DNA from: Chrysophaeum taylorii
Lineage: Eukaryota; Sar; Pelagophyceae; Pelagomonadales; Pelagomonadaceae
Assembly: GCA_029834535.1 (NCBI GenBank)
Contig: JAQMWT010000572.1
Location: forward strand, 62,001-126,000
Length of the DNA: 64,000 nt
Direction of reading: 5' to 3'
Shown: positions 49,701 through 59,500 of the stretch, one piece after another
Layout: each line of letters starts with the position of its first letter
How positions within the stretch are numbered: the stretch's first letter is position 1
The notes under the pieces: model-generated
Told to the model about the DNA's origin: nothing
What the model saw: only the letters and a program-made list of their open reading frames with translations
Database searches by the model: none
Translations under genes and position numbers: made by a program

Positions 49701-50609
49701 ATGATGGGTCGTCGTCGATTACGCGGGCACAACTTCAGCTCAAGTGCGCCCCATACGAGCATGCCCGACCCTCTCGATGACCCCGAGCTGTCGTACGTCG
49801 ACGCGTTGCTCATGTCATTCTTCGCGGGGGCGGCGACGAGCGTTGGGGGACTCGTGGTGTGCTGTCTCAATCCGAAGCGCGACGTGCCTGCGTCGCTGCT
49901 GGCGTCGACGCTCTCGCTCGCCGCCGGCGTGATGCTCGCTGTCTCGATGCTCGAGCTTGTGGTGCCGGCGACGTCGAGGGCTGAGTGGCGCGCCGCGGGA
50001 TACTTTGGGGTTGGCGCGGCGTTGTATTGGGTCCTGTCGACGATCGCGCGCTGCGTCGAGCACGTCAACACCAACGCGGCAAAGGCCCGCGAGCGCCGCA
50101 CGAGACGCCTCGGGATTTTGATGGCTCTCGCGCTCACGGCACACAATCTTCCCGAGGGTTTGGCCGTGGCCGTCACGGCGGCGACGTCGCGCAGGACTGG
50201 CCTCGTCGTCGCGATCGCGATCGCGCTCCACAACATCCCTGAGGGCCTGGCTATCGCCGTCCCGCTGTATGCCACCTCGCATCCCACGACGGCCCTCCTC
50301 ACTACCGTCGCATCGGGACTCTCCGAGCCGGTCGGCGCCGCTTTCGGTATTCTTTTAATGAGGTATATCGACTTGACCGAAATGGTCATCGAGAACATCG
50401 AGGCCATCGTCGCCGGCGTCATGTGCTGCATCGCGATCTTGGAGCTCCTCCCCGAGGCCAAGGCGCAACAGCGCCACGTTTGCTCCTTCGCGGGCTTTCT
50501 CGCCGGCTGGGCTGTCATCGCGCTCACGATCTGCCTCCTCGACTCGAGGCCGCCCTTGAGTTATCTCGACAACGCCATACCCGGCGCGACCTCCTTCTCG
50601 GCGTGGTGA
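49701..50609 (+). CDS. ZIP-family divalent metal transporter (ZupT-like)
   Basis: 302 residues, single exon, from ATG 49701 (a second ATG follows directly). About eight hydrophobic segments. The two family signature helices are intact: LTAHNLPEGLAVAV and IALHNIPEGLAIAV, each with the His and Glu that bind Zn or Fe. The layout fits the GufA/ZupT subfamily, lacking the His-rich loop of plant IRT-type proteins. Imports zinc or iron into the cytosol from outside or from a compartment; the membrane is not readable. The N-terminus is short and lacks a clear signal peptide. Confidence 0.92.
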   Translation: MMGRRRLRGHNFSSSAPHTSMPDPLDDPELSYVDALLMSFFAGAATSVGGLVVCCLNPKRDVPASLLASTLSLAAGVMLAVSMLELVVPATSRAEWRAAGYFGVGAALYWVLSTIARCVEHVNTNAAKARERRTRRLGILMALALTAHNLPEGLAVAVTAATSRRTGLVVAIAIALHNIPEGLAIAVPLYATSHPTTALLTTVASGLSEPVGAAFGILLMRYIDLTEMVIENIEAIVAGVMCCIAILELLPEAKAQQRHVCSFAGFLAGWAVIALTICLLDSRPPLSYLDNAIPGATSFSAW

Positions 50610-50697
50610 CACCCGCGCCACCTTGTTTATACGTTTCCGGTTAGTTTGTTTAACAGCGCGATGATCGCTGCGCGCAGCACTCGGGGCGCTTCTTCTA

Positions 50698-50719
50698 TCT
50701 ATACTATACTATACTATAC
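50698..50719. repeat. (ACTAT)n pentanucleotide repeat
   Basis: Four or so tandem ACTAT units between two converging genes; it reaches into the stop-codon region of the minus-strand gene. Confidence 0.8.
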
Positions 50720-51823
50720 ATCGTGGTGTCTCCACGGAGAACCACCTTGATGATAACCCCCCGGAAAAGAAGAAGGAGGACCAGGGTCGTTGGTAGCCAC
50801 ATCCAAGGCGGGCGGCCAATCGGCGGGGTCCTCTAGAATGTCAAAAGTGTACGGAGGCCACTCGAGACGACCCCCCGGCAAACGGCGGCGCGGGCGCGCT
50901 CCGTCAAAGAGGACGTCAAAGAGGGAGCGGCCTTGGTCCCAGGGCTGGAGCGAGAGGTCGACGGTCCAGTGGCCGTGGGCGAGGCCGTGGCCGGCGTCTA
51001 CCGAGAGCACGTCCTCGGCCTTAGGTCGATCGTCGGCCGCGAGCGCCGCATCGACGGCCTCCGCGCAGTTGCGATGCGGCTGCCGAAGCAGCGACGGGAC
51101 TTTGAACGGGAGGCGGCGGCGATTGCGGACGTAGGCAAAGTGTTTCCCGACGATAGCGAGCACGGTATCGTCTCCGAGAAGCGCGAGGGAATCCGTACCC
51201 TCGCTCGCCGGAAGGCGGCGCCAGTGCTCGAAATAGTAGGACTGGCCGTGATCGTCCGTGGCCCAGGACCACTCCTTCCAGTCGTCGTCGTTCCCTGCGC
51301 GCGGCTCTATGCGCCACTTGTTTGGCCGAGAGCGCGCCGAGCCGACGTAATTCCAGTCGACCGAATGGTGTCGCACGCCGAACGCGACCCCCTTCCGCTT
51401 CCCAAACTTGGTGAAGCCCCCAAACGCGTGCTGCCGCGCGAGGACGCGCAGATCATCGGCGCTGCAGGCGCCCAAATCCCGCGCTTCGACGTCTCTCGCG
51501 TGCGGCACTCTGATGTCTACGAAGAGAGACGGCGTCTGGACGTTCGCCACGTCCTCGGTCGCGTCGGTCGTGTGATCCCACCCGCCCGCAAACAGCAACC
51601 GTTCCCAGGCGCCGACTACTCTCTTCTCGTACTCGAAGTCCCGTGCCGAGCGCCACTCGACGAACTTCTCCCGCGCCGTGCGCGCGGCGAGGTGGTGGTG
51701 TGGCAGCTCCTTCGCTTCGAACGGAAACCCCCGCCCCGCCGTGTACAGCGCCTCGGCGACACCCCCGCCGCTCAAGATCGCCGCCTGCCGCGCCGTCCAC
51801 TCCAACACGTGCCGGCGGGACAT
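50714..51823 (-). CDS. Uncharacterised protein, MSRRHVLEWTARQAAIL
   Basis: 369 residues from ATG 51821-51823, single exon. No named family recognised. Visible blocks: VLEWTARQAAILSGGGVAEALYTAGRG at the N-terminus (GGGVAEALYTAGRG), a VQTPSLFVDIRVPHARD block (about 100), DLRVLARQHAFGGFTKFG, and a HHSVDWNYVGSARSRPNKWRIEP block (VDWNYVGSARSRPNKW). Regular Trp and Asp/Arg-rich strands followed by AHGHWTVDLSLQPWDQG suggest a beta-barrel-like fold with two similar halves. A bacterial origin is possible but unproven. Convergent with the ZIP gene. Confidence 0.65.
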   Translation of the reverse strand: MSRRHVLEWTARQAAILSGGGVAEALYTAGRGFPFEAKELPHHHLAARTAREKFVEWRSARDFEYEKRVVGAWERLLFAGGWDHTTDATEDVANVQTPSLFVDIRVPHARDVEARDLGACSADDLRVLARQHAFGGFTKFGKRKGVAFGVRHHSVDWNYVGSARSRPNKWRIEPRAGNDDDWKEWSWATDDHGQSYYFEHWRRLPASEGTDSLALLGDDTVLAIVGKHFAYVRNRRRLPFKVPSLLRQPHRNCAEAVDAALAADDRPKAEDVLSVDAGHGLAHGHWTVDLSLQPWDQGRSLFDVLFDGARPRRRLPGGRLEWPPYTFDILEDPADWPPALDVATNDPGPPSSFPGGYHQGGSPWRHHDV

Positions 51824-52103
51824 GTGGAGGATCCGTTGAGTCGTTCGAGGGGTTTGGCTGGAAGGATCAGAGACGAAATCAGAACCTCGTGTTCGTTTTT
51901 TTTTTAATAAAGTCAACGAAAGATCTTAAGAGGAAAGAGTGCGTCGTCGAGGAGGGGTTATGCGGTGGAGACGTGTGGGCATATGCTTGGAAGGCGGAGG
52001 TATCCCGGGGCCGGGTCCTCGCCGCGGGGCAGACGAAGAGAGGACGTTTTGTCCTGCCCGCATACGCGTGCTGCCGCATCATGCGTTCGCGGCGGGTTAG
52101 AAG

Positions 52104-52970
52104 TTAGGAGGTGTCGCCGAAGTGCTCGTCGATTATCCTGAGCCGCTTGATGTCGATGGTCGGGTGGCCCCGGATGAGCGACGGCCAGTGCTCTGTACCG
52201 AGCGTGGGCTCGAGTTTTTCGAGGGTGAGAAGGAGGTGGGGGTGGGGGTCCGCCACCAGTTCCCACGTGCACTCGTCCGGTTTGAGGGCCTTGAACAGCA
52301 GCTGGGCCTTGTCGAAGAGAGGAGCTTCCTCCCCTTTTACCGCGACTGAGAAGGTGGCACTCGCAAACTGGACCTGGACGTCGCGGCCGCGGGTCCCCGG
52401 CGGAACCGCGCACATGACCTGGATCTGCTTCGAGGTTTGCTTCCAGACGTAGTTTGGTCCCTCGCCGCCGCCGTCGACGGGCTCCTGGTGCGCTCTCAAC
52501 TCGAGCTCTTTGGACCACGGCGAGGCGCCCTTGGGGTTGACCGTTCGGGCCCTAAACACAACCGATGTCCCGGGCTCGAGGTCCCTGACGGTCGCCGAAT
52601 CGCCGTCGATTTCGACGGGTCGAGGGGCGCCGTCGACGGTCGCGTCAACCCAAAGCTCGTCGACGACCCACTTGCTCGGCTGGTGGCAGCGCCACGTCAC
52701 TGCGATCGACTCGGTGGTGCGTCGGGTATGTGTCGGTTTGGGCGGTATCGTGGGTTCGACGTAGGCGTTGTCGCCCAGAACGCGCCGCACGCCGCGACGC
52801 ACAACCCAGACCCCAAGACGGTAAAAAGGGCCGCGGCGCGAAAGCTTTTGAAACTTCCTCATCTCGCGGCGGAAGATGGGCACGCGCATGAGCAACTGAT
52901 ACGCGCCGACCACCGCAGCGAGGACAACGAACTGCGCTCCAACCATCCGCAACAACAACAACAACGCCAT
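52104..52970 (-). CDS. Membrane-anchored FN3 plus CS (p23/NudC-like) domain protein
   Basis: 288 residues from ATG 52968-52970. The N-terminus is a single transmembrane anchor (MALLLLLRMVGAQFVVLAAVV; here ALLLLLRMVG then FVVLAAVVGAY). Residues about 75-160 fit a fibronectin type III domain (SIAVTWRC, DLEPGTSVVFRARTVNPKGASPWS). Residues about 175-270 fit a CS domain of the NudC/p23 type: YVWKQTSKQIQV, VPPGTRGRDVQVQF, TWEL, LLLTLEKLEP and HWPSLIRGHPTID. NudC-type CS domains act as HSP90 co-chaperones; the FN3 fusion and membrane anchor are unusual. No introns. Confidence 0.7.
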   Translation of the reverse strand: MALLLLLRMVGAQFVVLAAVVGAYQLLMRVPIFRREMRKFQKLSRRGPFYRLGVWVVRRGVRRVLGDNAYVEPTIPPKPTHTRRTTESIAVTWRCHQPSKWVVDELWVDATVDGAPRPVEIDGDSATVRDLEPGTSVVFRARTVNPKGASPWSKELELRAHQEPVDGGGEGPNYVWKQTSKQIQVMCAVPPGTRGRDVQVQFASATFSVAVKGEEAPLFDKAQLLFKALKPDECTWELVADPHPHLLLTLEKLEPTLGTEHWPSLIRGHPTIDIKRLRIIDEHFGDTS

Positions 52971-53007
52971 AAACCTTTTATTACCCCCCCCAGTTTTTAA
53001 ACAAATG

Positions 53008-53017
53008 AAAACCCTCA
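53008..53017 (+). promoter_or_regulatory. Telobox-like AAAACCCTCA upstream of PDK1
   Basis: AAAACCCTCA lies 51 bp before the predicted start of the kinase gene and 38 bp upstream of the divergent FN3/CS gene start. Confidence 0.4.
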
Positions 53018-53068
53018 AAATATTGTGTTGGTGGAGAGCGATGGTGGGTGGCGTCTCCTAAGTCCGAG

Positions 53069-55436
53069 ATGGGCGGGCCGGGGAATTACCGGTTCGGGCG
53101 CGTGCTCGGGGAAGGGGCGTTCGCGCACGTGATTCACGCGCGGAGCAAGTCGGAGGGCCACGACGTGGCGATCAAGGTGATGCTCAAGTCGCACATCGAG
53201 CGCGAAGGCAAGCACCACGCCGTGATGGCCGAGCAGGCGGCGCTCCGGAAGTGCGCCGAGTGCCCGCACGTGATCACGTTGGAGCGGACGTTCCAAGATG
53301 AGGAGTACCTGTTCTTCGTGCTCGAGTACGCCGCGGGCGGGGACCTCTCGCGCGCGATCCGGCGACTCCAACGCGCCCAAGGCGGCCTCAAGCCCGAGAT
53401 GGCGGCGTTCTACACGGCCGAGGTGTGGTTGGGTCTGGAGTTTCTACACGAGCGGGGCCTCGCGCACCGCGATTTGAAGCCGGAGAACGTGTTGCTGGAC
53501 GCGTCGGGGCGCGCCAAGCTCGCGGACTTTGGGGCTATCCTCGACGCGTCGGCGGCGGCGCGGCCGTCCAAGCCCCTCGTGGAGGCCTCCGACGACGGAG
53601 AGGGGCGCCGGAGCAAATACGTGACGCACTTGAGCGAGCGCCACGGGAGCTTCGAGGGCACGGCAGAATACGTGAGTCCCGAGGTGCTCCAGGGCGAGCC
53701 GACGACGACGGCGTGCGACCTCTGGGCTCTGGGCTGCCTCGTCTTCCAGCTCTCGACGGGCCGGTTGCCTTTCCGCGCTCCGACCGACTTTTTGCTCTGG
53801 GAGAAGATCATCGCGTACGCCGAGGGCCGCGACGACGCGGCCCTCGACACCCCCGCCTCGCTGTCGCCGGCCGCCGAAGGCCTCACGAGGGCTTTGCTTC
53901 GCAAGGAGGGAAAGGACCGCTTGGGCGCGGCTAACGGGGCGGACCTCGAGAACCACGACTTCTTTGGGATGGTCGACTGGTCGCGCCAGCGCCTGGGGAC
54001 CGTATCGCCCCCCTACGTGCCGCCAAAGCTCGACCGCCTCCCCGACGACAAGTTCTGCGACTTTTCGATGGAGTTTATGCTCGAGCTCGACCTGCGCGAC
54101 GACGACGACGACGACGACGACGTGATCGACGCGTACGAGGAGGACGGCGAGGCGCCGGACCAGCGTCAGGTCATCGGCTTCGCCGACGGCGACGTGGCGA
54201 TGCCCCACGCCTTCGACGACGTCGACGTCGCGAACCGCGGCCGTCGCGAGGACCCGCCCCCGCGGAGACGACGGCACTCGCAACCCGCGTCGTCGCTCTC
54301 GGGGGGCGCCGCCTCCTCCTCGAGCGCCAAGCCCGCGGCGGCCGGCAAGCGGTCGTCGATTTTCGGGAGCGGCACGCACTCGATGCGCCCGGTGGGAACC
54401 CCCCCCCAGTCCCCCCTCGATTGCCAACCTCCGCGCGAAATCCCCCCCCCGCCTCCAGCCCTCCTCGGTGGCGACGTCGGCGTCCCAGACCATGCTCAAG
54501 GGTTTCGAGTGGCAGTCGGTCCTCGACGACGACGAGAAACTCGTGTGGCGCGGCATCATCTGGAAGCGCAAGGGCCTCGTGTGGCGCGAGCGGATCTTCT
54601 TGCTCTCGAACCGTCCGCGCTTCGCCTATTTCGACGCCCACTGCACCCCCCCCGAGTACAAGGGCGAGATCGCCTGGACCTACTCGCAGCCCGTCTACTG
54701 CCGCCGCCGCTCGCAGAACCACTTCGACGTCGTCACCGACGACCGCGACTACCACCTCGCCTCGTTCGACGTTGGGGCCGATATCTGGATTAAGCGAATC
54801 GACGCGACCCTCAACATGCAGGCGACGAGACGCCTCGTCGAAAAAAAAACGTACTCGGCGGCGAGCTCGACGACGGCCGTCCTTCCGCCGAAACCCCCGC
54901 CCTCGACGCCCGGCGGCGACTCGGACGACGGCGAAGTCCTCGCCGACGACGACGTCCCGGACGAAGTCGGCGCGCTCATGAAGGCCACCCGGACCCCGAG
55001 CCACCCGGGTCTCAGACCCCCGCTGCGCCGCGACCAGGTCTCGCAACAAACGCTCCTGCTCGACGAGCTTCCCGCCGTGGAGGGCTGGCTCTGGAAATTG
55101 GGTAACCCCCCCTCGATCACGGGCTTCAAAAAAAGGTACGCCATCCTCCGCGGTATCCAGCTCTTCTACTACCGCGAACCTCCCGAGCAGCCGAACAGCG
55201 CCAACGCTCGCCCGCTTCGCGCTCCCACCGGCGTCGTCCGCTGCTGCGGCGCCAAACCCTCCCCGTCCACCCGCGACGACCGCTTCGCCTTCGACATCGA
55301 CGCCGTCGGCGGACGCACCCTCCACTGCTTCGTCGAATCCCAAGCCGACCGCGACAAGTGGCTCGCCGCGCTCCGGGAGGTCCTCGACGCCAGAGAAGAT
55401 TACACCATAGCCCAACACGACGCCGCCGAATTCTAG
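53069..55436 (+). CDS. PDPK1: PDK1-type AGC kinase with two PH domains
   Basis: Exons 53069-54391 and 54459-55436, joined across a 67-nt intron (GTGGGA..CTCCAG, phase 0); 766 residues. Kinase: GRVLGEGAFAHV (Gly loop), AIKVM (Lys), LAHRDLKPENVLL (catalytic loop), LADFGA, and SFEGTAEYVSPEVL, the PDK1-type activation loop. After an Asp-rich linker comes a PDK1 PH domain (DEKLVWRGIIWKRKGLVWRER, split LVWRGIIWKRKG; NRPRFAYFDAHC; FDVVTDDRDYHLAS) and then a second PH domain (AVEGWLWKLG, GFKKRYAILRGIQLFYY, to DKWLAALREVLDA). PDK1 phosphorylates activation loops of other AGC kinases downstream of phosphoinositide signals. The frame change occurs at C-runs, so a homopolymer error is an alternative to the intron. 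Confidence 0.88.
54094..54122. repeat. (GAC)n run encoding poly-Asp in kinase linker
   Basis: Nine or so tandem GAC units between the kinase and PH domains. Confidence 0.85.
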
Positions 55437-56347
55437 CTCCCTTTCTTCGTCTTATCCACACCGCTTCTCTTGTTGTCCTTTGGCTCCCCACCATAAACAA
55501 GCTCACGCGTCTTCGCTCGCTCCTTTCGCCGGCGGCCCGTCAGATCCCGGCGGCGGTGCGCTGAGCCCGCCGCTGAGCCCGCCGCTCGCTAAATTGGTCT
55601 CTTCGTCTGCGACGACCTCGCTCCGCTTCTTCTCCTGTCGCGACGCTCTCCCGCTTCGGCCTTTCGCGCGATGCGATGCGACGCGACGCGACACGACGCG
55701 ACCACCCGGCTGCTTTTTTTGAAAGACGCGCTGCCGACCGGCGCCCGCGAAGAAGAAGAATAAGAACAGCGTCGCCGCGCTTCAGTGTCTGCGCCTCCAC
55801 GAACCACCGAGGTGGTGGTGTCCCTGGCAAGGACCCTCCTTTCGTTCTTTCGTGGTGTGCCCTCCTATTTCTGCTAATTTCCCAATTCCCTCCCCCCTTT
55901 GTTGTACGTACACGCGCTCGCGAGGGCTCTTCTTACCTTACCTTACCTTACACACGCGGCGCAGCCTTCTGGTCCTCGAGGAGCCAGAAGAGGGGCGTGG
56001 CAGCAGCAGCAGCAGCAGCAGGTCTCTTCTTCGTAGGTCTCTTCTTCGCAGCAAGGGCCTCGGCGAGGCCTGCTGCTGCTGTTGCCGGCAGAGCACTTTT
56101 TGGTTCTTGTGGTAAGGTAGTAGGGTAAGTGTTGGGTCCAAGACAAGTCCCGTCGTCGAGGTGGGTGATGTTGTTAGTGGTGTGTAGCGACCAGAATGGT
56201 AGGCGCCGTCGGTGGCCCAAAATGGGCGCAGCTCACCGATGGCGCAGATGTGGTGTCGCGAGAAAACCAGTGCAGGGAAAATCCTACGGGTCGCGAGGGA
56301 TGTTGTTACTCGCTACACGCTTGGCTCTCTGCAACCATACCCGCAGG
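55437..56347. other. Low-complexity intergenic region
   Basis: About 0.9 kb without a supported gene. Holds short direct repeats: (TTACC)3 near 55935-55951, (CAG)n near 56000-56020, and a tandem GTCTCTTCTTCG duplication near 56021-56048. Confidence 0.5.
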
Positions 56348-57008
56348 ATGTTCTCGTCGTCGTCGGCGTCGTCGTCGTCCCACTTCGACTCCCTCTACGC
56401 GTCGACACGGAGTTTGCTGACGGGCGAACCGCGCGAACAATCGGTGGGCGAGCAACTCGAAGAGGAATGCTGCGAGGGCTGCCCCAAGCTCACGTACAAA
56501 CAGCGCCTCGTCGGCTTTGTGGCGTGTTTCGGCATCGGCATGCTCATCGAATTCGGGTCATTCTTTCGCATCGTTCAGTTGATCAAAGGCAATCCCAAAC
56601 CATTCGTGCGTATTGTTTACACCGTCGCGGTGCATTTCGTCGTCGCGCTTCAGGCGATTTGCTACACTCTCGGGAACATTATCGCCATCTGTTCATCCTT
56701 TTTTTTGTCGGGACCCTGGAATCAGGTGAAGCGCATGTTCGCCCCCACCCGGGCCATCGCCACCGCCATCTACCTGACCTCCATATTTGCGACTCTCTTT
56801 TGTGCCTATTATCCCAACATCCCTGCCCGCGCCGGACTCATCGTTTTGCTCCTCGTGAGTTCGCCCCACGCGCGACTCGACATCGTGACATCTCGATGCG
56901 CCGCAGATCATCCAGATTTTCGCGCTCGTGTGGTATATGCTCTCCTATGTGCCGTATGCACGCGAGTTCATTGTCGACACGTGCAGAAGGACGTGCTGCG
57001 ACTGTTGA
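56348..57008 (+). CDS. SFT2: SFT2-family Golgi vesicle transport protein
   Basis: Exons 56348-56854 and 56907-57008, joined across a 52-nt intron (GTGAGT..CCGCAG, phase 0); 202 residues. Four transmembrane helices follow a cytosolic Ser-rich N-terminus. Family blocks: LTYKQRLVGFVACFGIGMLI, YTLGNIIAICSSFFLSGPWNQ (YTLGN...FFLSGPWNQVKRMF), RAIATAIYLTSI, and after splicing LVWYMLSYVPYAREF. SFT2 proteins help vesicles fuse with the late Golgi. The second exon supplies the conserved last helix, so the intron is well supported. The ATG at 56348 is preceded by CGCAG, so a further upstream exon cannot be excluded. Confidence 0.9.
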
Positions 57009-57589
57009 GGAAGTGCCACCCACCCTTGGGGTCGGATAAGAAAACGAGACTAGCCCGCGCCGCAACGACGGGTCCTACAACGCGTGGGCTTTTTCCTTTT
57101 TTAGCGTGAGGGGACGAAAGGATGCCGACTTCACTATGGGGACTAGTTCCATCGCGACGATCTCGCGGCGTGGCGGCACATACTGCTTGAGTACAAATGA
57201 ACATAGCTCAGCGATCCGTTGAGTATGTCTTAGTACAAACTGAAACATAGTTAACGGCTCGTACGAACTTTCTTATCCGACCCTGCCACCCTTTGTTTGT
57301 ACCACGGCGCGAGTCTTTAGTAGACTTATTATTATTGTCCGTCCCGTTGTTGGTATATGATACTGCGCCCGAGTTTTTCCATGCGTCGTCGCGCGAGTGA
57401 GGGGTACTTGTCGAAGTAGAGAGGCGCCCGTTTTTGCGATAGAAAGACTCGCTGCATCTCCCGTATGCGGCGCTTGACGATGTGGGCCCTAACCTAATTT
57501 ACCCCAGTCAGTGGGGATTTGATTAATTTTCCCCGCCAGCAGCAGTCAGTCATCACAATAATCCGTTGTTATTATTAAGGGTGAGTATT
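57009..57589. other. Intergenic, no supported gene
   Basis: AT-richer than neighbouring genes; short ATTATT runs. No protein-like frame. Confidence 0.5.
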
Positions 57590-58246
57590 ATGTCGCGGTG
57601 GGGTGACGATGAGTTGGAGCACGACATGGACGATGTCGTGACGCAGGAGGGCGAGGATGAGGAGGAGTCGTTGTCGAGCGGCGAGACCCTGACGCCTCGC
57701 GCGCGCCGTCGCGTCGCTGTGGAAAGCGAGGAGGCCGAAGGAGCGGAAGAGCAAGAACCGAAAGCAGTTGAGAAGAAGTCCAAGACGAAGGACCCGTCGT
57801 ACGTGCCTACGCACGGCACCTTTTATCTCCACGACGACCGCGCGAAAACCGCCAAGCCGGTGCCGCGACGAAAGCGCGAGACGGCCGGCGATTCCGACGT
57901 TTGGCTCCACGACAAATATCTCGAACTCGTGGCGTCTGAAGACGGGCGTTCCGCGGAACCACAACGGCATAAAAAGCCGCAACAGAGCCGCCAACAACAG
58001 GGTACCACCCGGAGCAAGCGAAGACACCGCAAGCCGCCGCAGACCGCGCTGAATCCGAGTGCCGAGGCGTTCACCCCCGAGTCTCTCGATATCGCTCTCA
58101 AGAAGCTCCAAGAAGACGACGACGAGGAGGAGTACGTCGCCAAGCCGCTCGCGCCAAAGAAAAGCTACTCCGCCATGCGCGCCTCGTATATCAACCCCAA
58201 TGCGACCCCATTCGAAGCATCAAAGCTGCCGACGACGACCATTTAG
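57590..58246 (+). CDS. CASC3: Exon junction complex component Barentsz/CASC3-like
   Basis: 218 residues from ATG 57590, single exon. An acidic N-terminus is followed by DPSYVPTHGTFYLHDDR (about 65-83) and WLHDKYLEL (about 108), matching the SELOR/Btz module that clamps eIF4A3 on RNA in the exon junction complex. The rest is Lys/Arg/Gln-rich and likely disordered, as in other Barentsz proteins, but much shorter than human CASC3 (about 700 residues). The short C-terminal blocks SYSAMRASYINPNATPFEA are unassigned. The identification rests on the one conserved module. Confidence 0.75.
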   Translation: MSRWGDDELEHDMDDVVTQEGEDEEESLSSGETLTPRARRRVAVESEEAEGAEEQEPKAVEKKSKTKDPSYVPTHGTFYLHDDRAKTAKPVPRRKRETAGDSDVWLHDKYLELVASEDGRSAEPQRHKKPQQSRQQQGTTRSKRRHRKPPQTALNPSAEAFTPESLDIALKKLQEDDDEEEYVAKPLAPKKSYSAMRASYINPNATPFEASKLPTTTI

Positions 58247-58337
58247 GGCCGGGTTTATGCAAGATAGAGAGAAGTGTGTGATATTGTGATGACGACCAAG
58301 CTTATTATCGAGGGCGCTTCTCTTGCTTCTGTTTCTC

Positions 58338-58838
58338 TCAGCCCTCGCGTTTTTCTTCGCCGTCCTCCTTGGCTCTCTCGAGGATCTCTTTCGTTTCGAG
58401 GCCGAGGAAGTAGGAGAGGAGGGTGCGGATAGAGGCGACGATGGCGAGCTTGAAGAGATCGTCGAATGTGTAGTCGGCGCTGGAGCGGACGAGGGTTTCG
58501 ACAATGTCGCCGATGAGGAGAATCTCGAGACCGAGGGCGATGAGCTGGGACAACTGCAGGCGAAGGCGCGTGATGGTCGCAGGCCCGGCGCCGACGTCCC
58601 GGTCGAAGGGCATGAAGTGCTGTAAGGTCCACTTCCGTCTGAGGGAGTTGAGAGCGACGAGGCAGAGATTTATGATCGCCAGGACCGTGGCGAAAACGAG
58701 GACGACGCCCCCTAAAATCGTGATCATCTTGACCAAGAACTCCGCAAACTCCGACGACCGCTGGTCGTCCACCTCCGCGGATGCCTCCTCATTCTTGGCT
58801 GGTGGCGGTTTGGTGATGACCCAAGGAAACGACGGCAT
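58338..58838 (-). CDS. DUF1622 family membrane protein
   Basis: 166 residues, single exon. Two or three hydrophobic helices (ITILGGVVLVFATVLAIINL, LIALGLEILLIGDIVETLV) and the C-terminal LAIVASIRTLLSYFLGLE match the DUF1622 family of small membrane proteins known from bacteria and algae. The function of the family is not established. The C-terminus is a charged helix. Lies between the Barentsz gene and the DNL zinc-finger gene. Confidence 0.75.
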   Translation of the reverse strand: MPSFPWVITKPPPAKNEEASAEVDDQRSSEFAEFLVKMITILGGVVLVFATVLAIINLCLVALNSLRRKWTLQHFMPFDRDVGAGPATITRLRLQLSQLIALGLEILLIGDIVETLVRSSADYTFDDLFKLAIVASIRTLLSYFLGLETKEILERAKEDGEEKREG

Positions 58839-58931
58839 GCGACGGCTTGCGGGTATCTTTTCTCAGGGACCCGTTCGTTCAACGGGATTATTTATTCCAT
58901 CACGTCCCCAAGGGTGGATACTACCTACCTA

Positions 58932-59407
58932 CTATGAGGCCTTCTTGTCGGGGGTGGCCGCGGATCCTTGGATGAGGTCGCGCAGCACGTCGGGGGTGAT
59001 ATTTGAAGCGAGATTGTCGTCGTCGAGGGTGTGGACTGCCTCGCCTCGTTGTTCAAGGAGCTGCTTAATGTCCCAGTTGCCTCCGTCTTCGAAGAAGCTG
59101 AGGCGGTCAGCGATGAGGTGGTAGTTTTTGCAGCCGGGACATTGCACGACGACGACACCGTGGTCGTACCTGCGTCGCCGTGGTCGACACCAACGAGAGT
59201 GACGCACGAGTGTTTTGTGAACTTCTTTGCGGCCCGCGTCTCGCAGACATTGCACGTGAAGACGATGGCCATCTTCGGCCCACCGTGTTGAGCGCCGGGG
59301 ATCGGCGGGGGCGCGCCGTTGGGCTTTCCTGTGGGGGTCGCCGCGAGGTGTCGGAGAAGCGGCAGCCGTGCGCCGCCACGAAAGCTGCTTCGGAGAGCTT
59401 TCATCAT
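58932..59407 (-). CDS. DNLZ: DNL-type zinc-finger protein (Zim17/HEP-like)
   Basis: Two exons, 59407-59208 and 59169-58932, joined across a 38-nt intron (GTGCGT..GCAG, phase 2); 145 residues. Two CxxC pairs bind zinc: FTCNVCETRAAKKFTKHSY before and across the junction, and VVVVQCPGCKNYHLIADRL after it. This matches the Tim15/Zim17/HEP family, which keeps mitochondrial and plastid HSP70 soluble. The Arg-rich N-terminus (MMKALRSSFRGGARLPLLRHLA) is a good mitochondrial presequence. The motif HLIAD is intact, in place of the classical DNL wording. Confidence 0.92.
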
Positions 59408-59500
59408 CCGGGGACTTCTCTTGATATTGCTTACCCTTGTTCACCGTTGGTTTTGGCGGCGCCGCGATTGGCTTCAAATCGTAGTTAAGCTTCGCGGGTG

